Shown: positions 48,295 to 57,478, counted from the stretch's first letter. The stretch: DNA of 64,000 nt from Limnohabitans sp. T6-5 (GCF_003063315.1 NZ_NERV01000001.1:620001-684000); one strand, 5' to 3'. The notes: generated from the letters alone by a model not told the origin. Numbers and translations are program-made.

Positions 48295-49932
48295 ATGGCT
48301 CAAATTCATCCCTCCACCCCTTTGCACACCCCTTTGTCGGGCGGCGATTACCGCGAACGTGACATCCTGAATTTGCTGGAAAAGGGCTTGCCTGCTGGCT
48401 TTGATGTGTTTCACAGCCTGACCTGGGCGGTGATGTGGGACGATGCCGCGCACATGGGTGAAATGGATTTGGTGGTGGTGTCGCCCGGTGGGCATCTGCT
48501 GGTGCTGGAGGTCAAGGCGGGCAAGGTGAGTTCGCAAGGTGGTCACTTGAGCAAGGACTACGGACAGGATGGCCGCAAGGACATTGCGCAGCAAATTCGA
48601 CGCCAACACCAAGGGCTGCTGGCGCGGCTGCGCAAAGCCAAACTTTCGGCCGTGCAAGCAGATGCCATGCTGGTCATGCCAGACGATGTGGTGCGGTCTC
48701 AGGTCTTGTCTTACCCGCGTGAACGGGTGATTGACGCCAGCGATATGCCTGAGTTTTGCCAGCGGGTGATGGCGAGTTTTCCTACCAAGGTCTTGGCAGC
48801 CGATGTGCGCCAGCAGGTGATCGATTTGCTGGCCAATCGTTTTGCGGTGCAACCCGATGTGTCAACCCATGTCGGCCAAGTCCAAAGAGCCTCTAAGCAG
48901 CTGGCCAATGGGTTGGCCACTTGGGTGCCTCAGATTCGGCATGAGGCGCAGATGTATGTGATTGAGGCCACGGCGGGTTCGGGCAAAACCCAGCTAGCCC
49001 TGACTTTGCTGTCGCAAGCCGCTCGTGAGGGTTGGCGTGCGGCTTATGTGTGCTTTAACCGCCCGCTGTCAGACCATGTGGCCGCTCTGGCGCCCGCTCG
49101 GGCAGAGGTGTCCACCTTTCATCAACTGTGCCGCGAACACGCCGACCGTGTGGGCTTGACGCCCGATTTTGCGCAGGGCGATGTGTTTGGCCAGATCACA
49201 CAGCGCTTTCTGGACGATGCGCCAGGCTTGGCTGCGCGCTTTGATTTGCTGGTGCTTGATGAGTCGCAAGACCTGGAGGCCGAGTGGGTGCAGGCCCTGG
49301 CGCAGCAACTCAAGCCTGGCGGACGCTTGTATTTGATGGGTGACCCCAGTCAACAAATTTACGACCGTGAGGGGTTTGACTTGCCCGGGGCAGTGGTGGT
49401 GCAGTCGATGGACAATTTTCGTAGCCCACGCCGGGTGGTGGACGTCATCAATGCTTTGGGCTTGAGCGCGCAACAGGTGCAGGCGCGCAGCGTGTATGCG
49501 GGGCAAACACCGCATTTCAAAACCTATGCGCCAGGTCAAGTCAATGGCATGACGGCGCTGCATGCCTGCCTGGCCGAACTTTGGGCCGATGGCTACACGC
49601 CCGCGCAAGTGGCGGTGTTGAGCTTCAAGGGCATTAAAAACTCCGAAGTTTTGACGCAATCGCGTTTGTGCGGGCACAGTACGCGTCGCTTTGCAGGCCA
49701 ATACGACGAAGCGGGCAACCCGATCTGGACAGAAGGCGATTTGCTGGTGGACAGTGTGTACCGTTTCAAGGGGCAAAGCGCCCCAGCGGTGGTGCTGTGC
49801 GAAGTGGATTTTGAAACGCTGTCAGACAAAGACAAACGCAAACTGTTTGTGGGCCTGACGCGTGGGCAAATGCGGGTGGATGTGGTGTTGAGCGACAGGG
49901 CCGCCAACGCACTGCTGGGCGCCAGCGCATGA
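48295..49932 (+). CDS. NERD nuclease-like domain fused to UvrD-like helicase
   Basis: A 545-residue protein starting at MAQIHPSTP. Residues ~20-150 form a NERD domain (MGEMDLVVVSPGGHLLVLEVKAG, with the E-x-D...E-x-K pattern of restriction-like nucleases). Then come superfamily 1 helicase motifs: Walker A EATAGSGKTQ near 224, LDESQDL near 319, GDPSQQIYDREG near 345, FRSPRRVVDVIN, and a late YRFKGQSAPAVVLCEV and VGLTRGQMRV. Such fusions occur in defence islands and plasmids. It is divergent from a WYL regulator, which may repress it. Confidence 0.85.
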   Translation: MAQIHPSTPLHTPLSGGDYRERDILNLLEKGLPAGFDVFHSLTWAVMWDDAAHMGEMDLVVVSPGGHLLVLEVKAGKVSSQGGHLSKDYGQDGRKDIAQQIRRQHQGLLARLRKAKLSAVQADAMLVMPDDVVRSQVLSYPRERVIDASDMPEFCQRVMASFPTKVLAADVRQQVIDLLANRFAVQPDVSTHVGQVQRASKQLANGLATWVPQIRHEAQMYVIEATAGSGKTQLALTLLSQAAREGWRAAYVCFNRPLSDHVAALAPARAEVSTFHQLCREHADRVGLTPDFAQGDVFGQITQRFLDDAPGLAARFDLLVLDESQDLEAEWVQALAQQLKPGGRLYLMGDPSQQIYDREGFDLPGAVVVQSMDNFRSPRRVVDVINALGLSAQQVQARSVYAGQTPHFKTYAPGQVNGMTALHACLAELWADGYTPAQVAVLSFKGIKNSEVLTQSRLCGHSTRRFAGQYDEAGNPIWTEGDLLVDSVYRFKGQSAPAVVLCEVDFETLSDKDKRKLFVGLTRGQMRVDVVLSDRAANALLGASA

Positions 49933-49937
49933 CGCAG

Positions 49938-50622
49938 GCCTGTGCCTTGGCCGTCAATGTCGGACTCTTCGAGTGCCGACCTACAAGGCACGGCCTTGTG
50001 GGAGACAGCCCTGCTGGCGATATGCCGCTAGTGCGCCACAAGCTTTTCGCTTGCAGGGCAAGCTCCTACAAAATCCGCACATCGCAACCCCCGCCAGCAT
50101 CAACAAATTCACCGTCGTGTGGCCGGATCGATAACGCGTGTTGTGGTCGGCGGCAACAGCCGGACTGATGGCGCATGTTGTAGGTCGGCACTCGCAGAGT
50201 CCGACATGGGGCCTGTGCCTTGGCCGTCCATGTCGGACTCTTCGAGTGCCGACCTACGGGGTACGGCCTTGTAGGAGACAGCCCTGCTGGCGATATGCCG
50301 CTGGTACGCTACAAGCTTTTCGCTTGCAGGGCAAGCTCATACAACATCCGCATATCGACCCACCGCTTCAACAAATTCACCGTCGTGTGGCCGGATCGAT
50401 AAAGCATGTTGTGGTCGGCGGCAACAGCTGGACTGATGGCGCATGTTGTAGGTCGGCACTCGCAGAGTCCGACATGGGGCCTGTGCCTTGGCCGTCAATG
50501 TCGGACTCTTCGAGTGCCGACCTACGGGGCACGGCCTTGTGGGAGACAGCCCTGCAGGCAATATGCCGCTGGTGCATTACAGGTCGGACTCTGCGAGTGC
50601 CGACCTGCGGGGGACAGCGTGG
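49938..50622. repeat. REP array with ~270-bp tandem period
   Basis: GTCGGACTCTTCGAGTGCC occurs at 49959, 50232 and 50500, each preceded by the same CTGTGCCTTGGCCGT spacer and followed by a second-family unit (GAGACAGCCCTGCTGGCG and TTCGCTTGCAGGGCAAGC). The inverted form GTAGGTCGGCACTCGCAGAGT is at about 50180 and 50449. The unit thus repeats about 2.5 times at ~270 bp. It fills the 700-bp gap; no gene is supported here. Confidence 0.88.
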
Positions 50623-50628
50623 GGCGGC

Positions 50629-50928
50629 TCAGCCGCCGCCGCGCTGGGTTGTCAGATCGAAGTGGCGCATGAAGGTGTAGCGCTCTGGGGCGTTGATGCC
50701 TTCAAACTGGAAGTGCATGCGCAGCACGGGCAGGCGTATTTGTGCGATGGCGCGAGGGGGCATGACTTGCCAGTGCAGATGCAAGCGACCATGCCCGATG
50801 GTGATGTGTGCGCTGCTGCCTTCGCGCTGCATGGGGTGCTGGCCCACAGCACGGGGCAGCCACCCCAGCCATTCGGCTTCGGTGCAGCCCATGTCGCGCT
50901 GAAAGGCTTCGGCGTAACTCGCTTGCAT
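50629..50928 (-). CDS. Unknown protein of the tungsten oxidoreductase operon
   Basis: A 99-residue protein with RDMGCTEAEWLGWLPRA, HITIGHGRLHLHWQV and RMHFQFEGI. The beta-rich, His/Trp-rich centre suggests a small ligand-binding fold, but no family is recognised. It is the last gene of the oxidoreductase operon, 8 bp after the MoaD-like gene. Its position suggests a role in cofactor insertion or enzyme maturation, by inference only. Confidence 0.6.
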   Translation of the reverse strand: MQASYAEAFQRDMGCTEAEWLGWLPRAVGQHPMQREGSSAHITIGHGRLHLHWQVMPPRAIAQIRLPVLRMHFQFEGINAPERYTFMRHFDLTTQRGGG

Positions 50929-50936
50929 GGCGGGCT

Positions 50937-51191
50937 TCAGCCGCCTGCCACGGGGGGCCAGATGGCCAGCACATCGCCGTCGACCAAGGCGTGGGTGTCT
51001 CGGTTTTCGGGGGCGATGTATTTGCCGTTGACGAGCACCAAGTGCACCAGCTTGGGCGGTAGGCCAAAGGGCTCGATCACTTGCATGATGGTGGTGCCGG
51101 GTGCCACGTCCATGACCATCTGGTTGCTACGGCGAACCTCGGCAGGCAGATAGTCAGTGAGCGTGGCAAACAGTTTGAAGGTGATGTTCAT
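50937..51191 (-). CDS. MoaD/ThiS-like sulfur carrier
   Basis: An 84-residue ubiquitin-fold protein starting MNITFKLFATLTDYLPA and ending WPPVAGG, with the terminal Gly-Gly needed for thiocarboxylate formation. MoaD supplies sulfur to molybdopterin. A dedicated copy inside an AOR operon fits synthesis of the tungsten bis-pyranopterin cofactor. The ATG at 51191 is chosen over 51260. Upstream gene lies 16 bp away. Confidence 0.88.
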   Translation of the reverse strand: MNITFKLFATLTDYLPAEVRRSNQMVMDVAPGTTIMQVIEPFGLPPKLVHLVLVNGKYIAPENRDTHALVDGDVLAIWPPVAGG

Positions 51192-51207
51192 GCGAGGATT
51201 GTCACTT

Positions 51208-52554
51208 CTATCTGCGCCGCGCATCCGCCGCACCGCTCCACTGCCCTTGCCCTTGCGCACAGGCCAGATAGGCGTCCATGAGGCGTGTGGGGTCTTGCAT
51301 CAGGCGGTCTTTCCAGTCGCCCAAACGCACTTGGCCTTCGACCAGCCCACGCATGACGCCCACATGCTCGGTCCAGCCGACCGAGTTGCAGCCCACCATG
51401 ACATCGTCCTTGAACTGCAGGCTCAGGTGTTTGCCAGCGGCACGGTCGGTCAGCTGGGCTTGTTCGCCACCTTCCACACCTTGCCAATTGCCAAAGCTGG
51501 TGGAAATCAGGCCCAGGGTGTCGAGGACGTTGATCTGGGTCACGCCCTTGAGGGTGGTGTGTTGACCGGCCATGTTGAGCGCAGCCACACGGGCTTGTTC
51601 AGCGGCGTTGGGCTGGATGGCGCTGACGATGGTCTGGCCACTGACTTTGTCAAAAGCCTCGGCGCAGTCACCCGCCGCATAAATGCCCGGCACATTGGTT
51701 TGCAGGCACTGATCGGTCAGGATGCCCTGCAAGCAGGTGATGCCGCTGTCTTTGAGGAAGCCGATGGCCGGGCGCACGCCGGTGGCGCTGATGACGAGAT
51801 CGGCCTCAACGGTTTGGCCGTTGGACAGGCGGACCTGCAAACCCTGAGCTGTGGGGGCTGGACCGCCCAGGCCAATGGCGCTGGCCAATTTGCCCAAGAT
51901 GCCGCTGGGTGTACCGGCAGGCTCAATGGACTCAACACGGGTGCCCACATAGACCTTGACGCCTTTGGTTTCGCACCAGTCGCGGATCATGCCGCCAGCC
52001 ATGGGGCCCATCATGCGGGGCACCATGCGGTCACCCATCTCGACCACCGACAGTTCGACGCCGCGCTGCTTGAGCGCTTCCATGATGATGCAGCCAATGA
52101 AGCCCGCGCCCATTTGCAAGACCTTGGCACCAGGCTGGGCCAGTGCAGCAATGGCACGGGCGTCGGCCAGCGTCCAGCAGGGGTGCACACCGGGCAGGTC
52201 CATGCCTGCAATCGGCGGACGCACGGGCTGCGAGCCGGTGGCGATCAGCAGTTTGTCAAAGGCCAGGCTTTGTCCGTTGTCCAGCACCACTTGCCGCGCT
52301 ACGGTGTCCACCTGGGTGGCGCGTGCGTTCATGATGTCGATGCGCAAGTCGGCAAAGTGGTTGGCGCCCTTGCGCAGCCAGGTGCCTTTTTCTTCAACAT
52401 TGCCAATCAGCAAATAGGGAATCGCCATGCGCGAGTAAGGCGCTTCTTTTTCGTCACCGACGATGGTGATGCGGTCTTGCGGGCAGTGCTTGCGCAAGGT
52501 TTCGGCGGCGATGACGCCTGCAGGGCCTGCGCCCAGAATCAAGTGATGGGTCAT
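51208..52554 (-). CDS. FAD/NAD(P) oxidoreductase subunit (AorC-like)
   Basis: A 448-residue flavoprotein. HHLILGAGPAGVIAAE is the FAD-binding start, GAKVLQMGAGFIGCIIME the NAD-binding loop near residue 150, and VPGIYAAGDCAEAF the C-terminal FAD motif. It belongs with NADH-dependent pyridine nucleotide-disulfide reductases. In the tungsten enzyme of Aromatoleum a similar FAD subunit passes electrons to NAD. Here it follows the catalytic gene in the same operon after about 115 bp. Confidence 0.85.
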   Translation of the reverse strand: MTHHLILGAGPAGVIAAETLRKHCPQDRITIVGDEKEAPYSRMAIPYLLIGNVEEKGTWLRKGANHFADLRIDIMNARATQVDTVARQVVLDNGQSLAFDKLLIATGSQPVRPPIAGMDLPGVHPCWTLADARAIAALAQPGAKVLQMGAGFIGCIIMEALKQRGVELSVVEMGDRMVPRMMGPMAGGMIRDWCETKGVKVYVGTRVESIEPAGTPSGILGKLASAIGLGGPAPTAQGLQVRLSNGQTVEADLVISATGVRPAIGFLKDSGITCLQGILTDQCLQTNVPGIYAAGDCAEAFDKVSGQTIVSAIQPNAAEQARVAALNMAGQHTTLKGVTQINVLDTLGLISTSFGNWQGVEGGEQAQLTDRAAGKHLSLQFKDDVMVGCNSVGWTEHVGVMRGLVEGQVRLGDWKDRLMQDPTRLMDAYLACAQGQGQWSGAADARRR

Positions 52555-52671
52555 GGGTTTTTCTCCAAAAGCAGGCAGCGGCCACTGAAGGCCGCTGCGC
52601 ATTTCATTCAAGCCTCACCAAGCGGTGACCATGGGTTTGACGACATGACCACGCCCTGTGGGCAATGACCG

Positions 52672-54519
52672 TCAAAGTCCCAGACGTTCCCGGGTGGCCG
52701 ATGTGGGGCGGCCTTCGCCGTCCCAGCCACGCGCGTCGTAGTACTTGGGCAGCATTTCGTCCAACTTGCTGACCATGCCTTTGCCGGGGCCGGTTTTGGC
52801 GGCTTCGGTCATCAGGCGCTTGGGCAGGTTGTCGTCGGCCTTGGTAAAGCCTGCGGCGTTGTTGAAATCGCGCTCCATGTTCCAGATGCGCTCACCGATG
52901 TGGGCCAGGTGCTCCATGGTGAACTCTTCGCCGCATGCGGCTTGCACCTGCGGAGCCACGTCGGCCAGGGTCCAGGCGAAGCTGGTGAAGATGCAGATGC
53001 CGGCCGAGTCAAACGCCGCTGTGGCGTCCTGGAAGGCCTTGACCAGTTCTGGCTTGCCTTCGTGCTCGGTAGGCTCGGTCTTGACCGGAATGCCCAGCAC
53101 TTCAGACGCGATGGTGTAGCCACGCAGGTGGCAGGCACCGCGGTTGGAGGTGGCATAGGCCAGACCAATGCCCTGGATCACACGGCCGTCGTAGGCTGGG
53201 AATTCCTGGCCCTTGACGCTCATGGACAGGTCGGGATGGCCGTACTTGGCAGTCAGGCGTTTGGAGCCCAGACCGATTTCCTTGCCAAAGCCGATGCCCT
53301 TGGCCGTCATGTCGGCGAATTCGCACAGGGCTTCTGCCGAGCCGAATGGCGCTTCCACACCAATTTGCTCTTTGGTCAGCACACCCATTTCATACAGCTC
53401 CATGACGGCGCCGATGGTGGCACCGAAGCTGATCGGGTCAAAGCCTTCTTCGTTGCAAATCATGTTGGCGTATTGCAGGGCTTCGAGGTCTTTGACGCCG
53501 TTGGCTGCACCGAGGGCCCAAGCGGCTTCGTATTCGAGGCCGCCCGATGCGCCCCAGTACTCGGGCTTGTTTTTGACCGAGAAGTGGCCTTCGTCCATCT
53601 TGCTGATGCGGCCGCAGGCGATGGTGCAACCAAAGCAGGCCTGGTTGGTCACCAGGTGCTTTTTGCCGTCGGTCTCGCGGGGCGTGACCATGGCTTCGGC
53701 CGAGATGTCCTTGGCACTTTCAAACTGCACGTCGCGGTGGTTGCGGGTGGGCAAAGCGCCCACTTCGTTGATCACGTTCATCAGCACCTGGGTGCCATAA
53801 GCGGGCAGACCCTGGCCTGTGACGCCGTTGTCGGCCAGCACTTTTTTGGCGGCTTTGGCAGCTGCCATGAAGGCCTTGGGGTTTTGCACATTGCCCACGC
53901 CTTTGGTGCCACGCACGGCAATGGCCTTGAGGTTTTTGCTGCCCATGACGGTGCCCACGCCCGAGCGGCCAGCCGCACGGTGCAAGTCGTTCACCACGGC
54001 CGCATACAGCACGCCGTTTTCACCGGCCTTGCCGATGCTGGACACGCGCAGCAGCGGGTCTTGCAGGCTGGACTTGAGGATTTCTTCGGTCTTCCAGACG
54101 CTTTGGCCCCACAGGTGAGCGGCATCGCGCAGCTCGACCTCGTCGTCGTTGATGTAGAGGTACACCGGCTTGGCCGATGCACCTTCAAAAATGATCATGT
54201 CCCAACCGGCCATCTTGAGCTCGGCGCCCCAGTAGCCGCCTGAGTTGGAGCAGGCGATGGCGCCAGTCAGCGGGCCTTTGGTGATGACGGTGTAGCGGCC
54301 GCCGGTGGAGGCCATGGTGCCGGTCAGCGGGCCGGTGGCCCAGATGATTTTGTTGTCGGCCGACAGCGGATCGACTTTGGGATCGACTTCGCTGATGAGG
54401 TATTTGCTGCCCAGACCGCGTGAACCCAGGTAGGCCTTGGCCCATTCCATGTTCAGCGGTTCAGATTTGACGGTGCCAGCCGTGAGGTTGACGCGGAGAA
54501 TTTTTCCAGCCCAAGACAT
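52672..54519 (-). CDS. Tungsten aldehyde:ferredoxin oxidoreductase, catalytic subunit (AorB-like)
   Basis: A 615-residue member of the AOR family starting MSWAGKILRVNLTAG. N-terminal marks are LGSRGLGSKYLISEV and GPLTGTMASTGGRY, GGYWGAELKMAGWD. Cys of the [4Fe-4S] site are in ACFGCTIACGR near residue 330 and in the later GICIF. The protein should hold a tungsten bis-pyranopterin and oxidise aldehydes to acids. The ferredoxin gene lies upstream and a tungstate transporter is nearby, which supports tungsten over molybdenum. Confidence 0.92.
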   Translation of the reverse strand: MSWAGKILRVNLTAGTVKSEPLNMEWAKAYLGSRGLGSKYLISEVDPKVDPLSADNKIIWATGPLTGTMASTGGRYTVITKGPLTGAIACSNSGGYWGAELKMAGWDMIIFEGASAKPVYLYINDDEVELRDAAHLWGQSVWKTEEILKSSLQDPLLRVSSIGKAGENGVLYAAVVNDLHRAAGRSGVGTVMGSKNLKAIAVRGTKGVGNVQNPKAFMAAAKAAKKVLADNGVTGQGLPAYGTQVLMNVINEVGALPTRNHRDVQFESAKDISAEAMVTPRETDGKKHLVTNQACFGCTIACGRISKMDEGHFSVKNKPEYWGASGGLEYEAAWALGAANGVKDLEALQYANMICNEEGFDPISFGATIGAVMELYEMGVLTKEQIGVEAPFGSAEALCEFADMTAKGIGFGKEIGLGSKRLTAKYGHPDLSMSVKGQEFPAYDGRVIQGIGLAYATSNRGACHLRGYTIASEVLGIPVKTEPTEHEGKPELVKAFQDATAAFDSAGICIFTSFAWTLADVAPQVQAACGEEFTMEHLAHIGERIWNMERDFNNAAGFTKADDNLPKRLMTEAAKTGPGKGMVSKLDEMLPKYYDARGWDGEGRPTSATRERLGL

Positions 54520-54545
54520 GTTGATGCTCCTTAAGGGTGGTGGGT

Positions 54546-55022
54546 TTAAGCCGCAGAGGGCTGATTGCCCAGCTTGTCGGCCCACTGTTTCATTTTGTCC
54601 ATGCCAGTCCAGTTGGCATCGACGAAGGTGATGGCGCCAGTGGGACAAGCGTCAGCACAGGCTGGGTCGCCGCCGCAGAGGTCGCACTTTTGCACCTTGC
54701 CAGTTTCTTGCACGTAGTTGATCGTGCCAAACGGGCAGGCGATGGTGCACACCTTGCAGCCCACGCAGGTGGACTCGTTGACCACCTTGGCACCCGTGGC
54801 TTTGTCCACAGTGATGGCTTCCACAGGGCAGGCGTGCAGGCACCAGGCTTCGTCGCACTGGGTGCAGGTGTAAGGCACTTTTTTGCCGGTGTGGTGGAAG
54901 TCGAACACCTTGATGCGCGACTTGGAGGTGGCGTATGTGCCGTAGTTCTCGAAAGAACAGGCCATTTCGCACTGCAAGCAGCCGGTACATTTGTCCGGAT
55001 TGATGTGCAGGACTTTCTGCAT
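54546..55022 (-). CDS. Four-cluster ferredoxin subunit of the AOR (AorA-like)
   Basis: A 158-residue protein with four Cys groups: CTGCLQCEMAC (residue ~13), CTQCDEAWCLHAC (~52), CVGCKVCTIAC (~87), and CDLCGGDPACADAC (~115). These can bind four [4Fe-4S] clusters, as in the DMSO-reductase B-type and AorA subunits. It carries electrons from AorB to the flavin subunit. It opens the minus-strand operon, divergent from an AcoR-like regulator. Confidence 0.93.
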   Translation of the reverse strand: MQKVLHINPDKCTGCLQCEMACSFENYGTYATSKSRIKVFDFHHTGKKVPYTCTQCDEAWCLHACPVEAITVDKATGAKVVNESTCVGCKVCTIACPFGTINYVQETGKVQKCDLCGGDPACADACPTGAITFVDANWTGMDKMKQWADKLGNQPSAA

Positions 55023-55155
55023 GGTGGGTCTCCTGTGGTGTGGCCGGTTGGTTCAAATCGGCACTTATGAATCAGAATGCATAGGCATTGTTGTTGCCTG
55101 CGCGACTTCACCGGATTCGTATTAACCCTAGATTTACGGGCTTGCCTGCATAATT

Positions 55156-55168
55156 TCTCAGCTTGAGA
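55156..55168. promoter_or_regulatory. Candidate operator in the AOR/regulator divergent region
   Basis: TCTCAGCTTGAGA has 5-bp inverted arms and lies 10 bp before the regulator start in the 156-bp divergent gap. It resembles sites bound by Fis-type activators. A clear sigma-54 promoter was not found by eye. Confidence 0.35.
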
Positions 55169-55178
55169 CACATCTGAC

Positions 55179-56300
55179 ATGCCACTGACAACCCCCACCA
55201 GCGACCGATTGATGCGCATAGAACAAGCCCGTGACCGCGTGTTTCAGGGGCATGGCACCGATTTACAGGAAGGCGTTTCGCCCTGGATTGCCCAGTCCTG
55301 GCAACGCTGCATCGCGATGGGGCTGCAACCTGAGCAGCATGTGGGTTTTGACGCGGTTTCGGCGCAACACATGCACCGCGTGCAAGAAGCCAGCCGCCCG
55401 CTGGTGCGGGCGGCCCAGCCTGTGCTGGTGGAGCTGGCCCGGGCGATTGCCGACATCCGCTACTTCGCCGTCCTGACCAATGCCGAGGGCATCGTGGTCG
55501 ATGTGCATGGCGCGGTGGACCGGCAAGACCGCCGTGCCGACGCCATCGCCCGCGTGGGCGTGGACCTGTCTGAAAAGTCGGTGGGCACCACATCCATCAG
55601 TGCGGCCTTGACCGAGCTGCAGCCGGTGTGGCTGCACCGGGGCGAGCATTTTTTCAATGACAACAGTGTCTACAGCTGCGCAGGCGCCCCGGTGTTTGGC
55701 CCCGATGGTTTGTGCGCGGGCATGCTGGATTTGACGGGCATCGAAACCATGGAGCGTCCCGCCCTCAAACACCTGGTGCGCCGCTCAGCCCGCAGCATTG
55801 AAAACAGCTGGTTGCTGTCCACCGGGCACGCGCTGGTCTTGCGCCTGAACTGGCCAGGCAACCAGCCGGGCGACGACAGCGATGGCTTGCTGACCCTCGA
55901 TCAGGATGGCCACATCACAGGGGCCAACCCGACAGCGCGGCAAATGTTGTCGCTTTCACCCGCTGTGGCGGGCAAAACCCTGCACGCCAGTGAGGTGTTT
56001 GCCTCCCCCTGGGAAAGCCTGTTCGACACCGCAGGCCGCGCGACACAGGAGTTGCCTTTGTGGTCTGGGCTGCGCCTGCAAACGCTGGCCACGCGTCAGG
56101 GCGGGCGTGCCACACCCGTGACCACAGCAGTGGCCGAGCCGTCAATGGCAACCGGACCCAAGGCACTCAAAGACATTCAAACCGACATGATCCGGCAAGC
56201 CGTGAAGCAAGCCCGAGGCAATGTGGCCGAAGCCGCCCGGGCCTTGGGCATCAGCCGGGCCACGGTGTACCGCAAGCTCGGCGCGCCCAGGCACTCTTGA
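55179..56300 (+). CDS. AcoR-like regulator without AAA+ domain
   Basis: A 373-residue protein. The N-terminus (residues ~25-90) is the AcoR-type SPWIAQSWQRCIAMGL segment, followed by a GAF domain (YFAVLTNAEGIVVDVHG, VDLSEKSVGTTSISAAL, GAPVFGPDGLCAGMLDLTG), and then a PAS-like stretch (LLTLDQDGHITGANPTARQML). The Fis-type helix-turn-helix at the end is VAEAARALGISRATVYRKL. Full AcoR/sigma-54 activators have a ~230-residue AAA+ domain between PAS and HTH; here it is missing. It probably regulates the divergent AOR operon. Confidence 0.85.
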   Translation: MPLTTPTSDRLMRIEQARDRVFQGHGTDLQEGVSPWIAQSWQRCIAMGLQPEQHVGFDAVSAQHMHRVQEASRPLVRAAQPVLVELARAIADIRYFAVLTNAEGIVVDVHGAVDRQDRRADAIARVGVDLSEKSVGTTSISAALTELQPVWLHRGEHFFNDNSVYSCAGAPVFGPDGLCAGMLDLTGIETMERPALKHLVRRSARSIENSWLLSTGHALVLRLNWPGNQPGDDSDGLLTLDQDGHITGANPTARQMLSLSPAVAGKTLHASEVFASPWESLFDTAGRATQELPLWSGLRLQTLATRQGGRATPVTTAVAEPSMATGPKALKDIQTDMIRQAVKQARGNVAEAARALGISRATVYRKLGAPRHS

Positions 56301-56336
56301 TCCGGCAGGCTGAAGTCTGGACAGTGTGTTGACAGC

Positions 56337-56662
56337 TGGGATGATTTTCCAGGAGCTTGCCTTGCAAGCGAAAAGCTTGTGGTGCACCAGCGGCTTATCG
56401 CCAGCAGGGCTGTCTCCTACAAGGCCGTTTTCCTGCAGGTCGGCAGCTTCAGCTCCGACGCTGGCGACTTTTGCGCAGGCTTCATGTCGGGGCTGAAGCC
56501 ACCGACCTACGGCAAAGCGTAGCCCTTGTGCATTGTCGGCACTCGAAGAGTCCGACATGGACGGCCAAGATACAGGCCCCTGTCGGGGCTGAAGCCACCG
56601 ACCTGCAACCAATTTTGCAGGAGCTTGCCCTGCAAGCGAAATGCTTGTGGTGCACCAGCGGC
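56337..56662. repeat. REP-type repeat cluster before tupA 3' end
   Basis: Two copies of the second family (CAGGAGCTTGCC...TGCAAGCG, at about 56350 and 56617) enclose first-family units at about 56435-56459, 56485-56510, 56534-56557 and 56582-56605. The last copy (GTGCACCAGCGGCTTA) runs into the tupA stop codon at 56663. The stretch has no gene. Confidence 0.85.
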
Positions 56663-57478
56663 TTATTTACCGGCATTCGGGAAGAACAGCTGCTCTCCCC
56701 CAATTTTGTAATCGGCAATGTTGGCCTGGCCCGCAGCCGAGGTCACCCAATCGACAAATTTTTGGGCATCGGCTTGCTTGACATGCGGGTGTTTGGCGGG
56801 GTTGACCACCATCACACCATACTGGTTGAACAGGCGCTGATCACCCTCAACCAACACCACCAGATCGGCGCGGTTCTTGAAGTTGAGCCAAGTGCCACGG
56901 TCAGCCAGCACATAGGCGCCTTGTGAGGAAGCGATGTTGAGCGCCGGCCCCATGCCGCAGCCACACTCCCGGTAGCCGCCGCCTTTGGCCGAGTCCAGAT
57001 TGGCCATTTTCCAATAGCGCAGCTCGGCGGCATGGGTGCCGCTCTTGTCGCCCCGGGACACAAAGGCCGCGTTCGAGGCGGCCACTTTGGCCAAGGCCGC
57101 CACGATGTCACGGCCCTTGGTGCCTGCCGGGTCGGCCTTCGGGCCGATCAGCACAAAATCGTTGTACATGACGGGCAGGCGCTTGAGCCCAAAACCTTCG
57201 GCCACGAACTTTTCTTCAGCGGCCTGGTCGTGCACAAAGACCACATCGGCGTCGCCTCGCCGCGCCATGTCCAACGCCTGGCCGGTGCCCAGCGCCACCA
57301 CCTTCACATCCAGCCCCGAGGCCTTTTTGAAGGCGGGCAGCAAATGCGCGAACAGGCCCGACTGCTCAGTCGAGGTGGTCGACGACATGACGATGGACTG
57401 CGCCTGCGCCCAGCTGGCCGAAACCGCCAGCACAGCACACACCAAAGCACGACGGGTCATTGCAAATTGGAAAGTCAT
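56663..57478 (-). CDS. tupA: Tungstate-binding periplasmic protein
   Basis: A 271-residue solute-binding protein with signal peptide MTRRALVCAVLAVSASWAQA. The TupA signature is SSTTSTEQSGLFAHLLPAF, followed by VVALGTGQALDMARRGDADVVFVHD and FVSRGDKSGTHAAE. TupA binds tungstate far more tightly than molybdate and delivers it to TupB. The start overlaps the tupC stop in an ATGA; an internal ATG (57460) is possible. It lies last in the tupBCA operon. Confidence 0.93.
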   Translation of the reverse strand: MTFQFAMTRRALVCAVLAVSASWAQAQSIVMSSTTSTEQSGLFAHLLPAFKKASGLDVKVVALGTGQALDMARRGDADVVFVHDQAAEEKFVAEGFGLKRLPVMYNDFVLIGPKADPAGTKGRDIVAALAKVAASNAAFVSRGDKSGTHAAELRYWKMANLDSAKGGGYRECGCGMGPALNIASSQGAYVLADRGTWLNFKNRADLVVLVEGDQRLFNQYGVMVVNPAKHPHVKQADAQKFVDWVTSAAGQANIADYKIGGEQLFFPNAGK

